Assembly: GCF_009389715.1 (NCBI RefSeq)
Contig: NC_052394.1
Location: forward strand, 21,826,899-21,890,898
Direction: 5' to 3'
DNA from: Phoenix dactylifera
Lineage: Eukaryota; Streptophyta; Magnoliopsida; Arecales; Arecaceae
Length of the DNA stretch: 64,000 bases
Shown in pieces: positions 62,605-64,000 of the stretch (within the stretch, counting starts at the first letter, position 1; each line of letters opens with the position of its first letter). The translations under genes were made by a program, and so were the position numbers. The notes beneath the pieces are model-generated. The model ran no database searches. It saw nothing but the letters and a program-made list of their open reading frames with translations, and was not told the DNA's origin.

Positions 62605-62780
62605 TATTTTATTTTTCTTTCTTCTTTACTTTTCCTTCTTTTCTTTTCTTTTTTTTCTTTTCTTTTCTTTTCTTCTTTTTCTTTTCTTCCTTCTCCACTC
62701 TTCCCGAACCTTCTCTTTCTTCCTTCTTCGTTCCATCCCGATCTCCTCTTTTTTTTTTTCTTTTTTCTTTTTTTTTTTTC
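62605..62780. repeat. Polypyrimidine (TTTTC)n-like block
   Basis: A block of about 175 bp consisting almost only of T and C lies inside the probable LTR. On the - strand it yields a meaningless Lys/Arg/Glu-rich frame. Confidence 0.85.
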
Positions 62781-63859
62781 CTCTTCTCCCACGAAACTGG
62801 GGAGCGAGCTCGGAAGGGTGCTCAGGATGAGGCCGGCCCGAAGCCGACGGCGCTGCGGCCAACCGGCGGCACCGGCGGCGGCCGGGATCCCACCTGCGGC
62901 AGCCGCGGCCCGACTGGCAGCTCTACTCCTCCACCTCCGGTGAAGGAGATGGGTCACGACCACCCGTCGGGGAGCGACAAGACCGGCCGAAGCCGGTGGT
63001 GCTCGCGAAACGCGCGGCCGACACCCGCGGTCGGCCCGATGGCGTCTACGGTGGCCCGAGCCGACGACGTCCATGGCCATCGGAAATCGCCCTTCGGTCC
63101 ATCTTCTCTGTTTCCCTCTGGCCACAATCAAACCGGTTCCCTCCATGGGAACCGGATTTGAACAAGCCGAGGACCATCCCCACGAATCGAGAGGTAGGTT
63201 CATTTTGGATTTTTAGATCAAGGGTTTTAATGGGAAGGGGAAGTCACCGTTGAGTGGAGGGAAAGGTTCTTCATCATGGGCCGTCAATGGTTTTCGGTCA
63301 ATAGACCCAGTGCCGGATGAATGCCGCCCATGATAAGATCTTCCCCTCTACATCATCTCCCTACCCATCTTTCTCTGTTAATCCTCTTCTAGCTAGATTG
63401 GATCTAAGCTATTAACATGTAAATCATGAATGGGGAGAAGGGTTAGGGTTTACCTCATTCCGATGAGCCGTGAAGTATTCCCGGCGACTACTGTGCCTGC
63501 TCCGGCGGCAGAAGGTGATGACAAGCTGGAGATCCTCCCTCCTCCGGCGCCACTGCTCTCGGTCCGGCTCCTTGCACAGAAGACAGAGAGTAAGGGAGGT
63601 AAGAGGTGGTCGATGGAGTTCTCTGTGACTCCATGGGCTTTTGTAGCTCCTCATCCAGCTCGGAGGGGTGGGGGACCGCGGCTGTTAGGCAGTTTTAACT
63701 GCCTCAACAGCTGCCGTTCTCCACCGCCTTATTCCCGAAATCACCAGATGGACCGCCGACTTCGGTTCATCTGGTCCGGGGTTTACACAGACAAGAATGC
63801 TATATGCTCTCGCATTTCACCACCTTCCCTCCTTACGATCTGATCATGCCTCTCGTATT

Positions 63860-64000
63860 CAATCTTGCCTAAGGAATGCTGAATCGGCCTGTATCGGCCG
63901 GTTCAGCCCATACCGAACCGGTACCAGCTCTGATCAGTCCAATTTGGCGTTAAAAATCCGTACCGATCCGTACCGGTTTCAATTTTTTTTTTGGCTTTTG
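63860..64000. repeat. Start of a GGTACCGGT-type dispersed repeat
   Basis: The window ends in repeated GTATCGGCCGGTTCAG, CATACCGAACCGGTACC and CCGTACCGATCCGTACCGG motifs followed by a T-run. The composition resembles the terminal GGTACCGGTTTGG and GGTACCGATTTGG motifs of the foldback element at 12.5 kb. It is cut off by the window edge. Confidence 0.45.

Larger units (their letters stand above)
60583..63787. mobile_element. Probable solo LTR, 3.2 kb, Ty3/gypsy-like
   Basis: Starts TGTCACGCCCCG and ends TTTACA (TG...CA), with matching 5-bp flanks CAGAC at 60578-60582 and 63788-63792. Internal features fit a long plant LTR: a GAGCTATAAAGCTCAGTAAG stretch near 60855, a 107-bp tandem array, a polypyrimidine block and a GC-rich region (62.8-63.2 kb). 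No primer-binding site, gag or pol adjoins either end, which suggests a solo LTR left by recombination. Orientation is unresolved. The right end was chosen because the target duplication matches, so it carries some selection bias. Confidence 0.5.

Noticed and set aside
62604-63203. 199-aa - strand frame, Ala/Arg-rich then Lys/Arg/Glu-rich
   Set aside because: Its composition follows a GC-rich block and a polypyrimidine block inside the probable LTR. No domain is visible.

Overview
The window is nuclear DNA of a flowering plant. Its genes have many short exons bounded by GT-AG introns, the gaps between genes are long and AT-rich, and the protein families (plant kinesin-5, RBOH NADPH oxidase, WOX homeobox, CCT-motif protein) belong to plants. 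The WOX protein opens with the same [16 protein letters not shown] stretch I associate with monocot WOX3 proteins, so a monocot is likely and a palm is plausible, but the species is not proven by the sequence.

Layout from left to right. 1-4.85 kb is AT-rich intergenic DNA with one decayed LINE tail. 4.86-19.3 kb is a complete kinesin-5 gene on the + strand with 22 coding exons (1045 aa when spliced). Its promoter holds three AACGG cores of the MSA (mitosis-specific activator) type, and intron 17 (7.8 kb) is swollen by a SINE, small tandem duplications and a 3.5 kb foldback element with long inverted arms. 19.3-25.3 kb is intergenic. 25.46-29.81 kb is a complete respiratory burst oxidase gene on the + strand with 15 coding exons (857 aa). 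It converges, across about 200 bp, on an intact single-coding-exon gene on the - strand for a Tudor-like protein (30.0-30.9 kb), whose leader probably lies 3 kb upstream near 34.0-34.4 kb. 34.7-45.4 kb is transposon-rich (LINE tail, CACTA-like element, simple repeats). 45.5-46.7 kb is a two-exon WOX3-type homeobox gene on the + strand, followed by a duplicated downstream segment. 47.1-56.4 kb is intergenic with more LINE debris and one orphan exon-like ORF. 56.4-57.4 kb is a three-exon CCT-motif gene on the - strand. 57.5-59.5 kb is a LINE 3' end that stops close to the CCT promoter and is itself split by a four-LTR TRIM-like array. 60.6-63.8 kb looks like a single 3.2 kb LTR carrying a 107-bp higher-order tandem repeat.

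The genes are separate eukaryotic transcription units and do not form a shared pathway: spindle motor (kinesin-5), reactive-oxygen signalling (RBOH), a presumed chromatin-reader-like protein, a leaf or organ-margin homeobox factor (WOX3) and a CCT transcriptional regulator. The most unusual material is in the mobile DNA. The TRIM-like array consists of LTR-46 bp-LTR-46 bp-LTR-46 bp-LTR with a 5-bp target duplication, and its LTRs carry an snRNA-type USE plus TATA at a fixed 24-bp spacing. The kinesin intron contains a giant foldback.

Limits: splice sites were assigned by hand from GT-AG rules, reading-frame continuity and family conservation. No alignment or expression data were available. 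Transcript ends were not determined.
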